Source: Brackiella oedipodis DSM 13743 (GTDB lineage: Bacteria > Pseudomonadota > Gammaproteobacteria > Burkholderiales > Burkholderiaceae_B). From it: a stretch of 64,000 nt of DNA. The DNA lies in NCBI RefSeq assembly GCF_000621025.1, contig NZ_KK211206.1:327498-391497 (forward strand), given 5' to 3'. Positions 1 through 8,781 of this stretch are shown in pieces. Position 1 is the stretch's first letter. Each line of letters opens with the position of its first letter. A program made the translations under genes and the position numbers. The notes beneath the pieces were generated by a model that worked only from the letters and a program-made list of their open reading frames with translations, was not told the origin of the DNA and did no database searches.

Positions 1-42
1 TACATAAGGCTTTTGGGGATTTTCGTTTGTATAAAAATCGAT

Positions 43-366
43 TTAAAAAAGCAAAAACTGATCTGAATTGACCTTTTTTTCGTCAGTACTTAATGTACCA
101 ACCAGAATTTCCATAGAAGCATATTGTTTTTCTGTGACTTCTAAACAACGAACTGATCCTTCCTTGGGTAAGTTCTGCCTTAATCGATTATGGTGCTTAC
201 GTGTAGCTTCACGTCCCTTCGTTAATCTGGAGTATACGGATAGCTGCAGCATTTGATAACCGTCTTTAATTAAGAACTTTCTGAACTGATTAGCTGCCTT
301 GACTTGTGCTTTTGACTTTACGGGCAAGTCGAAGAAAACGATAATACGCATAAATGGCTCACTCAT
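43..366 (-). CDS. cas2: CRISPR-associated endonuclease Cas2 (type II-C)
   Basis: Partner of Cas1 in the spacer-acquisition complex. The 107-residue length fits Cas2. The ferredoxin-like first strand ends in IIVFFDLPV, carrying the conserved Asp at residue 13, followed by a segment resembling Neisseria-type Cas2 ([17 protein letters not shown]). The ATG lies inside the end of cas1 (8-base overlap, ATGAGTGA), which indicates translational coupling. A second Met at residue 6 is an alternative start. It is the last gene of the cas9-cas1-cas2 operon; in type II-C loci the repeat-spacer array usually follows cas2, which here would be beyond base 1. The 42 bases after the stop show no repeat. Family assignment is firm; only the start is uncertain. 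Confidence 0.93.
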   Translation of the reverse strand: MSEPFMRIIVFFDLPVKSKAQVKAANQFRKFLIKDGYQMLQLSVYSRLTKGREATRKHHNRLRQNLPKEGSVRCLEVTEKQYASMEILVGTLSTDEKKVNSDQFLLF

Positions 367-1273
367 AGCTGTGTTCTTTTAGATAAAGGATTTCAGGGAG
401 GGTTAACTTGGCCTGCGTTTTACTTATATACGCTTGTTGCAAATGGGATATGGTTTTATCAATGGCATTAAGCACACTTGTGGTTTTATTATCCCAGCTC
501 AGTTGGTAGTGTAATAATTGGATGAGTCTTTGCTTAGCAACAACAGTTAATTCCTCATCTATTTTTTCTTTTACACATAACGACCAAACATATAAATCTA
601 CTAAAGGTCTAAATGGCTCAATCATGTCATCGGCTAAATTAAAACCATTTAATTCATTACTATGATTTAACCCTAAGCTAGGATGATAGCCATAGCTAAC
701 CAGGGATCTAGCTACTGCAGAGCGTAGTATAGAGTAACCGTAATTTAAATAAGCGTTAATCACGTGATCGAGTTTTCTAGTAAACTCTCGAAAAAAAAGC
801 GATTTAAAATAAATCGCTGCAGCTCTTGCTTCTATATTTTCTTTATCACCAGATTTGACTTGATTTGCCATGGCAAATAGATATTTAGCTTTATCTACTT
901 GCTCAGCATAGACCAGTACTTGTGCTTGATTTTTAATCTTCGATTGCACAATTTGTTGCCATATACGTTTTTTTGTGGGGGCAGTGGCTTCTATTTGAAG
1001 TTTAAGTATTTTTAGTGGGCGATGATACTGCTGGAACGCTAACCATTGCCCACAGGGTAAGAAATTTTCATCACAAGTGAGTAGTGTGACATTATTTTTA
1101 GCTAAGGCACTTAGCAAAGCGACAGATAATGTCACACAATTATTTTCTATGACGATAACGGCTATATCTTCAATCGGAACATGAAACGTCTCTAACTCTT
1201 GCTCAATCCTTAGTTGTTGATTGCGCAAGCATAAATACGCTTTTTGAGTGATGAGTAGAGTTCTCCAACTCAT
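359..1273 (-). CDS. cas1: CRISPR-associated integrase Cas1 (type II-C)
   Basis: Integrase subunit of the Cas1-Cas2 complex that inserts new spacers. The 304-residue protein starts MSWRTLLI, as Neisseria Cas1 does. I chose the ATG at 1273 over an upstream in-frame TTG because AGGAG lies five bases ahead of it. Candidate metal ligands are in the type II positions: Glu148 (in GDKENIEAR), His204 (GLNHSNE) and Glu219 (ADDMIEP). The signature [15 protein letters not shown] matches type II-C Cas1. It follows cas9 by 33 bases and overlaps cas2, so the three genes form one operon. There is no sign of damage. Confidence 0.95.
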   Translation of the reverse strand: MSWRTLLITQKAYLCLRNQQLRIEQELETFHVPIEDIAVIVIENNCVTLSVALLSALAKNNVTLLTCDENFLPCGQWLAFQQYHRPLKILKLQIEATAPTKKRIWQQIVQSKIKNQAQVLVYAEQVDKAKYLFAMANQVKSGDKENIEARAAAIYFKSLFFREFTRKLDHVINAYLNYGYSILRSAVARSLVSYGYHPSLGLNHSNELNGFNLADDMIEPFRPLVDLYVWSLCVKEKIDEELTVVAKQRLIQLLHYQLSWDNKTTSVLNAIDKTISHLQQAYISKTQAKLTLPEILYLKEHSYE

Positions 1274-1306
1274 ACCTGCTCCTATGAGACTCAATAAAAA
1301 AGTGAA

Positions 1307-4300
1307 TCAATCTTTTTTCTTGCTCGATTTACTAAAATCCAACCTTTTTTCATGTTTTACTTCAGTTATTGTATGGCCGAGGACGTCAATCTCGCACTTG
1401 ATAATTTCCTTTGCCATTGTTGTGATACTGAATCGAAACGTACCAGATTTATCTCCCTCTCCATTCGTAGAACCCTTATCATGTTTTGCCAGTGTAAAAC
1501 TTCGTCTATCTCTATCAAAGCCTACGTAATAACCGAAGATGTGATCACCAGTTTTGGGCACAATTTTAATCAAATCATTTTTAAAACAAGAAAATTGAAA
1601 CTCAGCTGATTCATCCATAAGCTCCCAATCATTTTCCGACTTTTTACTATTGACACCTTTATTAGGCAATATCCCCTTAGCTACCTGCCACGCATAAATA
1701 GGAACACCATAAAAGGACTCACCTTTTTTAAAGATGTCCACCCTGACCATCTTACCATTATTAGCTACCCCTTTTCTAATACCTACTCCTGATTTTGGAG
1801 TAACTAACAACCGAATGGACTTTACTATTGGACCTGTAGGCATACCATGATTATTCAATTTATGCACGGGTGCTTCTTTAACTTCATTAAGTTTATTTTT
1901 TATTTGAGCTTCTTCATCCGTATTTTTAGACTCATTTAGAGCATTAACTAAATTTTCAATAGTTTCAAGACGATCCTTCAAAATTTGGTAAAATTTTGGT
2001 TCCCGATCTTTATTAACGAACCTCTCAAGATCAGACTTAGACAAATCATTAATTGATTTTTTAACTGTGCTGAGTCCCTCTTTGAGTCTTTTAGCAGATC
2101 GAATAGTTGCTTCATGCCCCTCACCGGTTACCACTCTTCTAGGCATTCGCGAGACGAATAATGGTTTAATAGAATCTACATCCAAATATTGATCTAAAAC
2201 TAATTTTCTGTAGGCGGGGATCTCCTCCTGAGGATTTTCTCTAAAAATACTCGCTAATACCTCTGATCTAAAACCGTCCCATGGTTTAGGAAAATGCACT
2301 CGTTTAACTTCACCCGTGACTGGATCGGTGGTCTCAAGACGCTCGTTAGCCTCTTTACGTTTCATATAGTTGGTGATGCGCTGAATAAATGAAGGCGTAG
2401 TACACGCCACGACTACGGCATCCATAGCATGATGACGAGCGTTAGCTTCACGATCTTTAGCTAATCCCCAGCGGCCTCTCAATAGTGAAGTCACTCGACC
2501 ATTCGTAGTGAGCACGTTATTCTCTTTGCTGCTTTTTAATAGTAAATTTGCCTTAATAAAGTCACGCAAATAAATCGCAATATAGCGAGTATCATTAAGA
2601 TTTCGCGCTTTCCATTCATCTTCTTTAATCTCTTTAGTCAACAAGCGCTGTTTCTTTAAATAAGACATATTTGAACCATTAACTAACGCTACATATGTTT
2701 GCCAGCGCGCACTATCATGCTCTCCGTCTAAGTATTCATAAGGGGTTCTATTACCTTTATTCTGATTTTCAGATCCCATTACAAGTACTTTGTTGTTAAA
2801 ACTGTCATCCCACGTACGACTAAATGGCAGTGCATGGTCAATCTCAACATAGCCTTTGTCTAAGAGTTGATTCAACTCTATAGTCGTTCCGCTATACAAG
2901 CATTTGCCTTGTTGCTGCTCGTAAAGACGCATTTTAAGCAGATCACCACCATTTGGTGATACACCAAATCGTTTTTCGAATTCCTCTTGAGCAGCTAGTT
3001 TTTGATTGCGATTTTCCTTTTGATGATCTTTAATTTCTTTTCTTTCTTGAAATGATTTACCTAAATCTCGTCCCGTTTCGATAATAACTTTGGTCGGACT
3101 ACCATAGCGTCTAATAATGGCATTGATTACTTTGCGCGTTTGACTAACGGCACGTGCCACCACCGGGTTGCGAATTACATCATTTAATACATTTTCTTCG
3201 CTATCCATAGGCGGCAAAAATTGTTTTAGAAGCCTTTGAGTGCTATTGCCATAATGACTACCATAAACCTCTTTGCAGGCCTCATCATATCTCATGCCTT
3301 CTTCAAGATACGGCATGATTTTCTTAATCATTTTGAGAGAAACATGTAAAAACTTAGTAAAACTTAAATTTTTCTGAAGGGCATTAATGGCTTCAGGAGA
3401 TAGATGACTTTTTAGTTCTTTACGGATAGCTTTATCAGTTTTATAAATCGTAAACGTCGTACCAATCAAATCAAGTAAGTCTGGATTGTTTTTGATTGCC
3501 TCCCACTCTGAATCTAATGTCTTTCCTAGCGCCTTACGTATAGCATGATAGGACTTACACTCCATGAAGGTTTCTTTTTCAGCGTCTTTAATTACAGTCT
3601 TCGTTTTTTCTTTTTGTGTATCTTGCTTGTTTTTCTTGCTTTTTTTCTTGCTTTTGTAACTCGCTAAATTAAAGCGACTATTTTCATCCAAACCTAAGGT
3701 TTTACGTACTTGAGAAAATGTAAGGCTTGTCAACTCAAAAGGTAACTCTTTTAGTTTGTCTCGCTCTTCAGGTGTTAACTCTCGAGATACACCGTTTGTG
3801 ATGATTTTAAGATTAGCCAGCTTAGTAAGCCAGGTAAATCTTTCTGCCGTATAGGTGGCTTTGGCTGCACGTTTTTCTCCGTCTTCGAAGGTACAAGGCC
3901 CCACCATTTTAAGTAATGCATCATCTGACAATGCAGGTTTTTGCCACGTTAAGTAGTCATCAAAGGCCTTTTCAAGTGTTTCATTTGCGTATGGGTTTTT
4001 AGAATTACGTTGGTTTTCAAAGAGTGACTGAAGTTCTTTTTGTAGGTCTTCCCTAAGAAATGTATGCTGATAGCTACCTGCTTGGTTTCTTATTCGACCA
4101 GACTCCTTAGCAAAGGTGTTGACAGCTAACTCTGCGGGTGTTCTGTAGTTACCATTAGCTAGTTTTTTATGGTTTTCTGCTGTACCTGCTAAAAGTTTAC
4201 CAGTCTCCTCATCTGCTTTCGCCTCGCTTTTGCCTTGTGACAGATACCCTCTTCGCTTAATTAAATGTAAAAGTACCGCCGCCCATTCATGAGATTTTAG

Positions 4301-4753
4301 CTTATGGTCTAGACCTTTGACACGTAAGTCCCATACCGTATTACCAGGAGCATTATCAGGCCTATTGGCCACAAAATCATTACCATCCGGATTATTATTA
4401 AGGTCATTTGGTTGCAAGACCCCGTGCTCAATTAAAGTCTGCCGAGCTAAGTCAAGTCGCTTGACACGTCTACCAATCCGACGCCGCTGCCCCCTAGCCG
4501 TACGTCTGGCCAAAGAGAGAGAGTCACCTTTTTTAGTTTCCGCCTTATCAAATAATCTCACTCCACGATCAATAAGCGCTATCGGTTTATCTTCCTCATC
4601 TAGTGCTAGCACCGCCCACCCAATACTCGCTATGCCAATGTCTAAACCAATCACATAATCAATCTCTTTTTTTAGAATCTTAGGATCATGAGGGACAAAA
4701 TCAGGCGTTTGTGAAAAAGTATCTGTAGCTTGGGGGATGTCATTATTGTTCAT
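1307..4753 (-). CDS. cas9: Type II-C CRISPR effector nuclease Cas9
   Basis: RNA-guided DNA endonuclease of 1148 residues, larger than Neisseria meningitidis Cas9 (1082). All nuclease motifs are intact: RuvC-I Asp38 in [13 protein letters not shown], an Arg-rich bridge helix at about 80-105, RuvC-II Glu559 in [14 protein letters not shown] His640 in [17 protein letters not shown], and RuvC-III His775 and Asp778 in [11 protein letters not shown]. Two parts differ from the Neisseria protein: about 22 extra residues before RuvC-I, and a Lys-rich insertion near residues 366-395 in the REC lobe. The C-terminal PAM-interacting domain is recognisable ([28 protein letters not shown]). The start has GGAA about nine bases upstream. 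The gene is clearly more A+T-rich than the core genes to its right, consistent with horizontal acquisition. The guide partner is the divergent tracrRNA at about 5076-5182. Confidence 0.98.
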   Translation of the reverse strand: MNNNDIPQATDTFSQTPDFVPHDPKILKKEIDYVIGLDIGIASIGWAVLALDEEDKPIALIDRGVRLFDKAETKKGDSLSLARRTARGQRRRIGRRVKRLDLARQTLIEHGVLQPNDLNNNPDGNDFVANRPDNAPGNTVWDLRVKGLDHKLKSHEWAAVLLHLIKRRGYLSQGKSEAKADEETGKLLAGTAENHKKLANGNYRTPAELAVNTFAKESGRIRNQAGSYQHTFLREDLQKELQSLFENQRNSKNPYANETLEKAFDDYLTWQKPALSDDALLKMVGPCTFEDGEKRAAKATYTAERFTWLTKLANLKIITNGVSRELTPEERDKLKELPFELTSLTFSQVRKTLGLDENSRFNLASYKSKKKSKKNKQDTQKEKTKTVIKDAEKETFMECKSYHAIRKALGKTLDSEWEAIKNNPDLLDLIGTTFTIYKTDKAIRKELKSHLSPEAINALQKNLSFTKFLHVSLKMIKKIMPYLEEGMRYDEACKEVYGSHYGNSTQRLLKQFLPPMDSEENVLNDVIRNPVVARAVSQTRKVINAIIRRYGSPTKVIIETGRDLGKSFQERKEIKDHQKENRNQKLAAQEEFEKRFGVSPNGGDLLKMRLYEQQQGKCLYSGTTIELNQLLDKGYVEIDHALPFSRTWDDSFNNKVLVMGSENQNKGNRTPYEYLDGEHDSARWQTYVALVNGSNMSYLKKQRLLTKEIKEDEWKARNLNDTRYIAIYLRDFIKANLLLKSSKENNVLTTNGRVTSLLRGRWGLAKDREANARHHAMDAVVVACTTPSFIQRITNYMKRKEANERLETTDPVTGEVKRVHFPKPWDGFRSEVLASIFRENPQEEIPAYRKLVLDQYLDVDSIKPLFVSRMPRRVVTGEGHEATIRSAKRLKEGLSTVKKSINDLSKSDLERFVNKDREPKFYQILKDRLETIENLVNALNESKNTDEEAQIKNKLNEVKEAPVHKLNNHGMPTGPIVKSIRLLVTPKSGVGIRKGVANNGKMVRVDIFKKGESFYGVPIYAWQVAKGILPNKGVNSKKSENDWELMDESAEFQFSCFKNDLIKIVPKTGDHIFGYYVGFDRDRRSFTLAKHDKGSTNGEGDKSGTFRFSITTMAKEIIKCEIDVLGHTITEVKHEKRLDFSKSSKKKD

Positions 4754-5040
4754 TTTATAAGTTCCATTTGAATGGTTAATATGGCTAGCGGAAGGAAAAA
4801 TTAGGATAGAAGATTAATCATTAGCAGCTGCTAATTTAAAACACCATGCTATACAGTCCTATTATTACATAAATTGATACTAATTATTGAAATATTGACC
4901 TTGATTAAGCTATTAATATTTAAAAGAAATTTATATTTATCAACAGCATTTCATGCTTATGTTAGATATATCCTTTTGTTTAATGATTGCAGAAGCTAAT
5001 CATTGTTTTTATTTTATTTAATTGACTTACTCAAAAACAC
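4754..5040. other. A+T-rich spacer between cas9 and tracrRNA
   Basis: About 290 bases with no open frame of note, very rich in A and T. It must hold the minus-strand cas9 promoter, but I could not pick a convincing -35/-10 pair. It contains no repeat-spacer units. Confidence 0.5.
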
Positions 5041-5069
5041 TTGCTTAATTTATAAGTAAAGACTATAAT
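5041..5069 (+). promoter_or_regulatory. Sigma70-type promoter of the tracrRNA
   Basis: TTGCTT at 5041-5046 and a perfect TATAAT at 5064-5069, separated by 17 bases. Transcription would begin near 5076, just ahead of the anti-repeat. It faces away from cas9. Confidence 0.75.
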
Positions 5070-5075
5070 GAGTAC

Positions 5076-5182
5076 TTATTCTTAGTTGTAGCACTACAGA
5101 GTGGAATCCGTTACTACAATAAAAGAATTACTTGTGAAGCCCTGCCCCTATTAGCATCTGCTATTAGGGGCATCTTCTTTTC
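5076..5182 (+). ncRNA. tracrRNA of the type II-C CRISPR system
   Basis: Trans-activating RNA that pairs with the crRNA repeat and loads Cas9. The anti-repeat spans about 5085-5120. It starts TTGTAGCACT and ends ACTACAAT, as does the Neisseria meningitidis tracrRNA anti-repeat region. It is followed by 22 bases that can form only a very short nexus stem (CTT/AAG). A strong terminal hairpin then follows at 5143-5172, with arms TGCCCCTATTAGCA and TGCTATTAGGGGCA (14 bp, one mismatch), matching the GCCCCTT...AAGGGGC hairpin of the Neisseria RNA. A T-rich stretch follows. Predicted length is about 107 nt; both ends are inferred from the promoter and terminator. Transcription diverges from cas9. Confidence 0.88.
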
Positions 5183-5185
5183 TAC
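5143..5185 (+). terminator. Rho-independent terminator / 3' hairpin of tracrRNA
   Basis: Stem 5143-5156 with 5159-5172 (one mismatch) followed by TCTTCTTTTCT. It acts both as the 3' structural hairpin of the tracrRNA and as the transcription stop before the convergent SDR gene. Confidence 0.8.
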
Positions 5186-5212
5186 TGCCTAATTTCTTAC
5201 GTCAAAGTCCCC

Positions 5213-6043
5213 CTACATCCCTCCTGTTAACCCGCCCGTACACAGCACGGTATGGCCACTCACATAATCCGACTCTGGAATACACATCAAATACACCGCA
5301 TTGGCGGCTTCTTCAGCGCTACCGCCGCGGCCAAGTGGGATCACGGTTTCGTACATCGCTAAAGTATTGGATCTGACACCTAATTTAATTTCTTTGCCAT
5401 CGATGTTGGCGGTTTCGCCAGCATTTAAATCGCCCGTTAGGCGGGTTTTAATCAGGCCGAAGGCTACGGCATTGACATTGACGTGATAGCGGCCCCATTC
5501 TTTGGCGAGGGTTTTGGTGAGGCCTAGGATGCCGGCTTTGGCGGCGGCGTAGTTGACTTGACCCGCATTCCCAAACACTCCTGAAGTCGAGGAGATATTG
5601 ACGACTTTTCTTTGGATATGTTTGCCCGCTTGGGCGTCGGCGAGGGCTTGTTGCTTGAAAATCGGTTGCGCGGCGCGCAGGATTCTAAAGGGTGCGGTCA
5701 GGTGGCAATCAATGATGGCATACCATTGCTCATCGCTCATCTTCTGGATGACATTGTCCCAGGTGTAGCCGGCATTATTGATGATAATGTCCAAGGCACC
5801 GTATTCGTCCATGGCGGTTTGCACAAAACGCTCTGCAAAATCGGCGGCCGTCACATCGCCATTGCAAGCCACCGCTTGCCCACCGGCCTCGCGAATTTCT
5901 TGTAAGACTTGGTTGGCATAGTCTGGATCGAGATCATTGACCACGACTTTAGCGCCTTCGCTCGCAAGTTTTAGGGCGATGGCTCGGCCGATGCCACGCC
6001 CCGAACCGCTGATAATCGCAACTTTGTCCTGTAATTTGCTCAT
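5213..6043 (-). CDS. SDR-family NAD(P)-dependent oxidoreductase (FabG-like)
   Basis: Short-chain dehydrogenase/reductase of 276 residues with a Rossmann fold. The cofactor motif SGSGRGIG replaces the usual TGxxxGxG, NNAG is present, and the catalytic Ser-Tyr-Lys lies in NISSTSGVFG and NYAAAKAG. The ATG at 6043 was chosen over an upstream start because AAGGAGA sits eight bases before it. The protein is longer than FabG (about 245) owing to an insertion before the C-terminal substrate loop (around LNAGETANIDGKEIKLG). The substrate cannot be told; a 3-oxoacyl reductase or 3-hydroxyacyl dehydrogenase role is possible. It lies after the glycerate kinase gene on the same strand with a 93-base gap, so co-transcription is uncertain. 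Confidence 0.85.
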   Translation of the reverse strand: MSKLQDKVAIISGSGRGIGRAIALKLASEGAKVVVNDLDPDYANQVLQEIREAGGQAVACNGDVTAADFAERFVQTAMDEYGALDIIINNAGYTWDNVIQKMSDEQWYAIIDCHLTAPFRILRAAQPIFKQQALADAQAGKHIQRKVVNISSTSGVFGNAGQVNYAAAKAGILGLTKTLAKEWGRYHVNVNAVAFGLIKTRLTGDLNAGETANIDGKEIKLGVRSNTLAMYETVIPLGRGGSAEEAANAVYLMCIPESDYVSGHTVLCTGGLTGGM

Positions 6044-6136
6044 TGCTTTGTCTCCTTTTCTAAAAAACATATCCAATGAGCATCAAGGATAGCGGTCATT
6101 TAGTCAACTAGCAGCTACCCTCATCCTGCCAGTGCT

Positions 6137-7294
6137 TTATGTGTTTAGTTGCAATTTTATAAGGGCGGCAATGTGTTCGGCGCTGCGTTCAAGATTGCTG
6201 GCCGTATTGGCGAATAATTGTTCGCTCTCGCAGAGTTGATCAATACTGGGAATCACGGCACTAAATCCAGCGGCGAGCAAATCCCCTACGTCTTGCCCCA
6301 CGCTACCGGTAATGGCAATCGTCGGTACCTGATAGCGTTGTGCCAAGCGCATGAGTTCAAAAGGCACCTTACCCATGCCCGACTGCTTGTCCATTCTGCC
6401 CTCGCCCGTAATGAGTAAATCTGCTGTTTGCAGTTGTGCTTCAATATTGATGAGATGCATGATGTGTTGCGCACCTGCTTCGAGTTTTGCACCCAAAAAG
6501 GCCTGCAGCGCAAAGCCCAGTCCACCCGCTGCACCGGCACCGGCGTGGTGGCGGACATCCTCATAGCCATGGGCACTGGCGCAGTCGGCAAAATGACCTA
6601 ATGCGCTATCTAGACGCTGCACCATCTCTGCTGTAGCGCCTTTTTGTGGACCAAAAATAGCGCTGGCGCCTTGGGGACCACATAGAGGATTGACCACATC
6701 GCAGAGCACGGTCAATTCAAGATCTTGTAACGTCTGAAGTGGTGCATAGTGTTCGAGTTCACGGCGCTCAGGCAAAATCTGGTGGACTTGACTAAGCGCG
6801 GCACCACCTCTGGCTAAGTCTCGCTGCTCGGCATCTTGTAAGCGCCAGCCGAGGGCTTGTAACATGCCGGCGCCTGCATCATTGGTGGCCGATCCACCAA
6901 TGCCCAAGACGATACGGCGTACGCCTTTGTTGACAGCATCCTGGATCATTTGCCCCACACCATAGGTCGAGGTAATGAGTGGATTTCTGTGTGCACCGTG
7001 TATGAGGTGTAGGCCAGCGGCTTGCGCCATTTCCATCACAGCGGTGTGATCTGGCAGCAGTCCATAGTGTGCGCTAATCGGTCTGCCACAGGGGTCTTCT
7101 ACGGTCACCTGTTGCCAGGTGCCGTTCAGGGCATGTACTAATACTTGCATGGTGCCTTCACCACCATCGGCCATGCCCAAGCAGCAGTACTCTGCCTCGG
7201 GATAAATCTTGGCAAAACCTCTTTGGATGGCACGCGCCACGCTGAGCGCATCGAGGCTTTCTTTGAAGGAATCAGGGGCGATGACTATTTTCAT
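6137..7294 (-). CDS. Glycerate kinase (GarK/GlxK family)
   Basis: Phosphorylates D-glycerate with ATP; the E. coli homologues GarK and GlxK make 2-phosphoglycerate for glycolysis. The 385-residue length matches the family (about 380). Signatures are the N-terminal MKIVIAPDSFKESL, GMADGGEGT, GIGGSATNDAGAGML and GEGRMDKQSGMGK. Its ATG overlaps the stop of the upstream permease gene (ATGA at 7291-7294), so the two are translationally coupled and form a glycerate uptake and activation unit. The protein is cytoplasmic. The symbol is left open because garK and glxK cannot be separated by sequence alone. Confidence 0.93.
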   Translation of the reverse strand: MKIVIAPDSFKESLDALSVARAIQRGFAKIYPEAEYCCLGMADGGEGTMQVLVHALNGTWQQVTVEDPCGRPISAHYGLLPDHTAVMEMAQAAGLHLIHGAHRNPLITSTYGVGQMIQDAVNKGVRRIVLGIGGSATNDAGAGMLQALGWRLQDAEQRDLARGGAALSQVHQILPERRELEHYAPLQTLQDLELTVLCDVVNPLCGPQGASAIFGPQKGATAEMVQRLDSALGHFADCASAHGYEDVRHHAGAGAAGGLGFALQAFLGAKLEAGAQHIMHLINIEAQLQTADLLITGEGRMDKQSGMGKVPFELMRLAQRYQVPTIAITGSVGQDVGDLLAAGFSAVIPSIDQLCESEQLFANTASNLERSAEHIAALIKLQLNT

Positions 7295-8649
7295 AAAAAC
7301 ATAAGGCTAAGGAGCCAGATAAAAAACATCATGATGACGCCTTGCAAGGCGGTGACCACAGTTATGGTCCGAAAGCATTGGGGTGCGCTCATTTTACTTA
7401 ATTGGGTGACCGCCCAAAAGAAACTATCGTTTGCATGGGAAATTGTTAAGGCACCGGAAGCAATCGCCATGGTGACGAGGACTCGAGCCATGTCTGAACC
7501 CATTCCTAGGTCATTGAGTAAGGGTTCTACAATGACCGCGGCGGTAACCATTGCTACGGTGGAGGAACCTTGCGCGGTTTTAAGGGCAGAAGAGACGACA
7601 AATGGCATAAATATCCCTAATCCCATGCTACTGAGCGTCGTCCCTAAATAATCACCCAAAGGACTGTTTTTGAGGACGGCCCCAAGCGCACCGCCCGCGC
7701 CTGAAATCAGAATAATCGGCGCGCTCACAGTTAGACCTTTGACAATGGCTTCATTAAGGCGTTGCATGACGGGGTCTGTACCATTGCGCAACAATAAAAG
7801 CGCAACAAATAAACCAATTAATAAAGCGATCAAGGGTTGACCCAAAAATGCCACCACATTAGCCAATGACCCTTGTCCCAATGGATGGCTGGGATACGCC
7901 GCCACAGAGGCAACAGCGATTAAGATAATCGGTAATAAAATGGGTAAACCAGCCATAAAAGGGCTTGGCAAGTGATGAGCGGCTGGATGGGCTAATTCTT
8001 CTTCAATATCCTCTGGCTCCGTGACGGTTTCTTCTAAATCGGGTGTCTCTTTTAAAAAGCGTTGCGACCAGAGCCAGGCGACGAGCACGCCGGGCACCGA
8101 AATTAATAGACCTACGCCAATCACCAAGCCCATTTGACTGGTCAGTCCTAGCGTACCGGCAGCGGCGATCGGGCCCGGTGTTGGCGGCACCAGATTATGC
8201 GTCACATATAAGCCACCCGCAAGCGCTGTACTCAGGGCTAAGGCCGAGACGCCAAGCCGTTTGCTCAGGCCGTTTTTGAGGGAATTGAGAATCACAAAAC
8301 CTGAGTCGCAAAAAACCGGAATCGAAACAATGGCACCCACGATGGCCATGGCTAGGGTTGGGTAGCGCTTACCCATGAGTTTCACGACCATATCAGCCAT
8401 CACAATGGCCGCCCCCGTTTTTTCTAGGATCACGCCGATAATAGTGCCCAGTACGATAACAATGCCAATATTACCGAGTAAGCCACCAAACCCGGTCCCT
8501 ATGGTTTTGGGGATGTCGGTCAAGGGAATTTGATAATAAAGGGCTGCAAATAAAGACGCGAGCAATAGCACTAAAAAGGGATGCCATTTTAAGAAGGAGG
8601 TCGCCACTACAATAAAGGCGATTAAGAGGATAAGACCGATTAAAATCAT
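7291..8649 (-). CDS. GntP-family permease, probably for glycerate or a sugar acid
   Basis: Inner-membrane proton symporter of the gluconate permease family, with many hydrophobic helices and the signatures IPVFCDSGFVIL, GLYVTHNLVPPTPGP and SHANDSFFW. Reading from the Met at 8649 gives 452 residues beginning MILIGLILLIAF, the usual start of the family. The frame is open further upstream to 8865, but that extension would overlap the divergent dapC and is not family-like; the Met at 8700 is an alternative. No strong ribosome site marks any of these starts. Coupling to glycerate kinase suggests glycerate as substrate (inference). A hydrophilic acidic loop (EETVTEPEDIEEEL) sits in the middle. Confidence 0.88.
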   Translation of the reverse strand: MILIGLILLIAFIVVATSFLKWHPFLVLLLASLFAALYYQIPLTDIPKTIGTGFGGLLGNIGIVIVLGTIIGVILEKTGAAIVMADMVVKLMGKRYPTLAMAIVGAIVSIPVFCDSGFVILNSLKNGLSKRLGVSALALSTALAGGLYVTHNLVPPTPGPIAAAGTLGLTSQMGLVIGVGLLISVPGVLVAWLWSQRFLKETPDLEETVTEPEDIEEELAHPAAHHLPSPFMAGLPILLPIILIAVASVAAYPSHPLGQGSLANVVAFLGQPLIALLIGLFVALLLLRNGTDPVMQRLNEAIVKGLTVSAPIILISGAGGALGAVLKNSPLGDYLGTTLSSMGLGIFMPFVVSSALKTAQGSSTVAMVTAAVIVEPLLNDLGMGSDMARVLVTMAIASGALTISHANDSFFWAVTQLSKMSAPQCFRTITVVTALQGVIMMFFIWLLSLMFL

Positions 8650-8781
8650 AAAGGGATACCGTAATGTTATGAGACTACGCCGTGCGAATGCACTCATAAG
8701 ACAGGCGAGTCTTGCATCATGTAAAATGTAACACTTATTGTATTCATATATGCCTGTGCTGTGCCACAAAATTGGAACGTT

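Noticed and set aside
4754-5075. Possible CRISPR array next to cas9
   Set aside because: No repeated 30-40 base units; only one anti-repeat copy is present, belonging to the tracrRNA.
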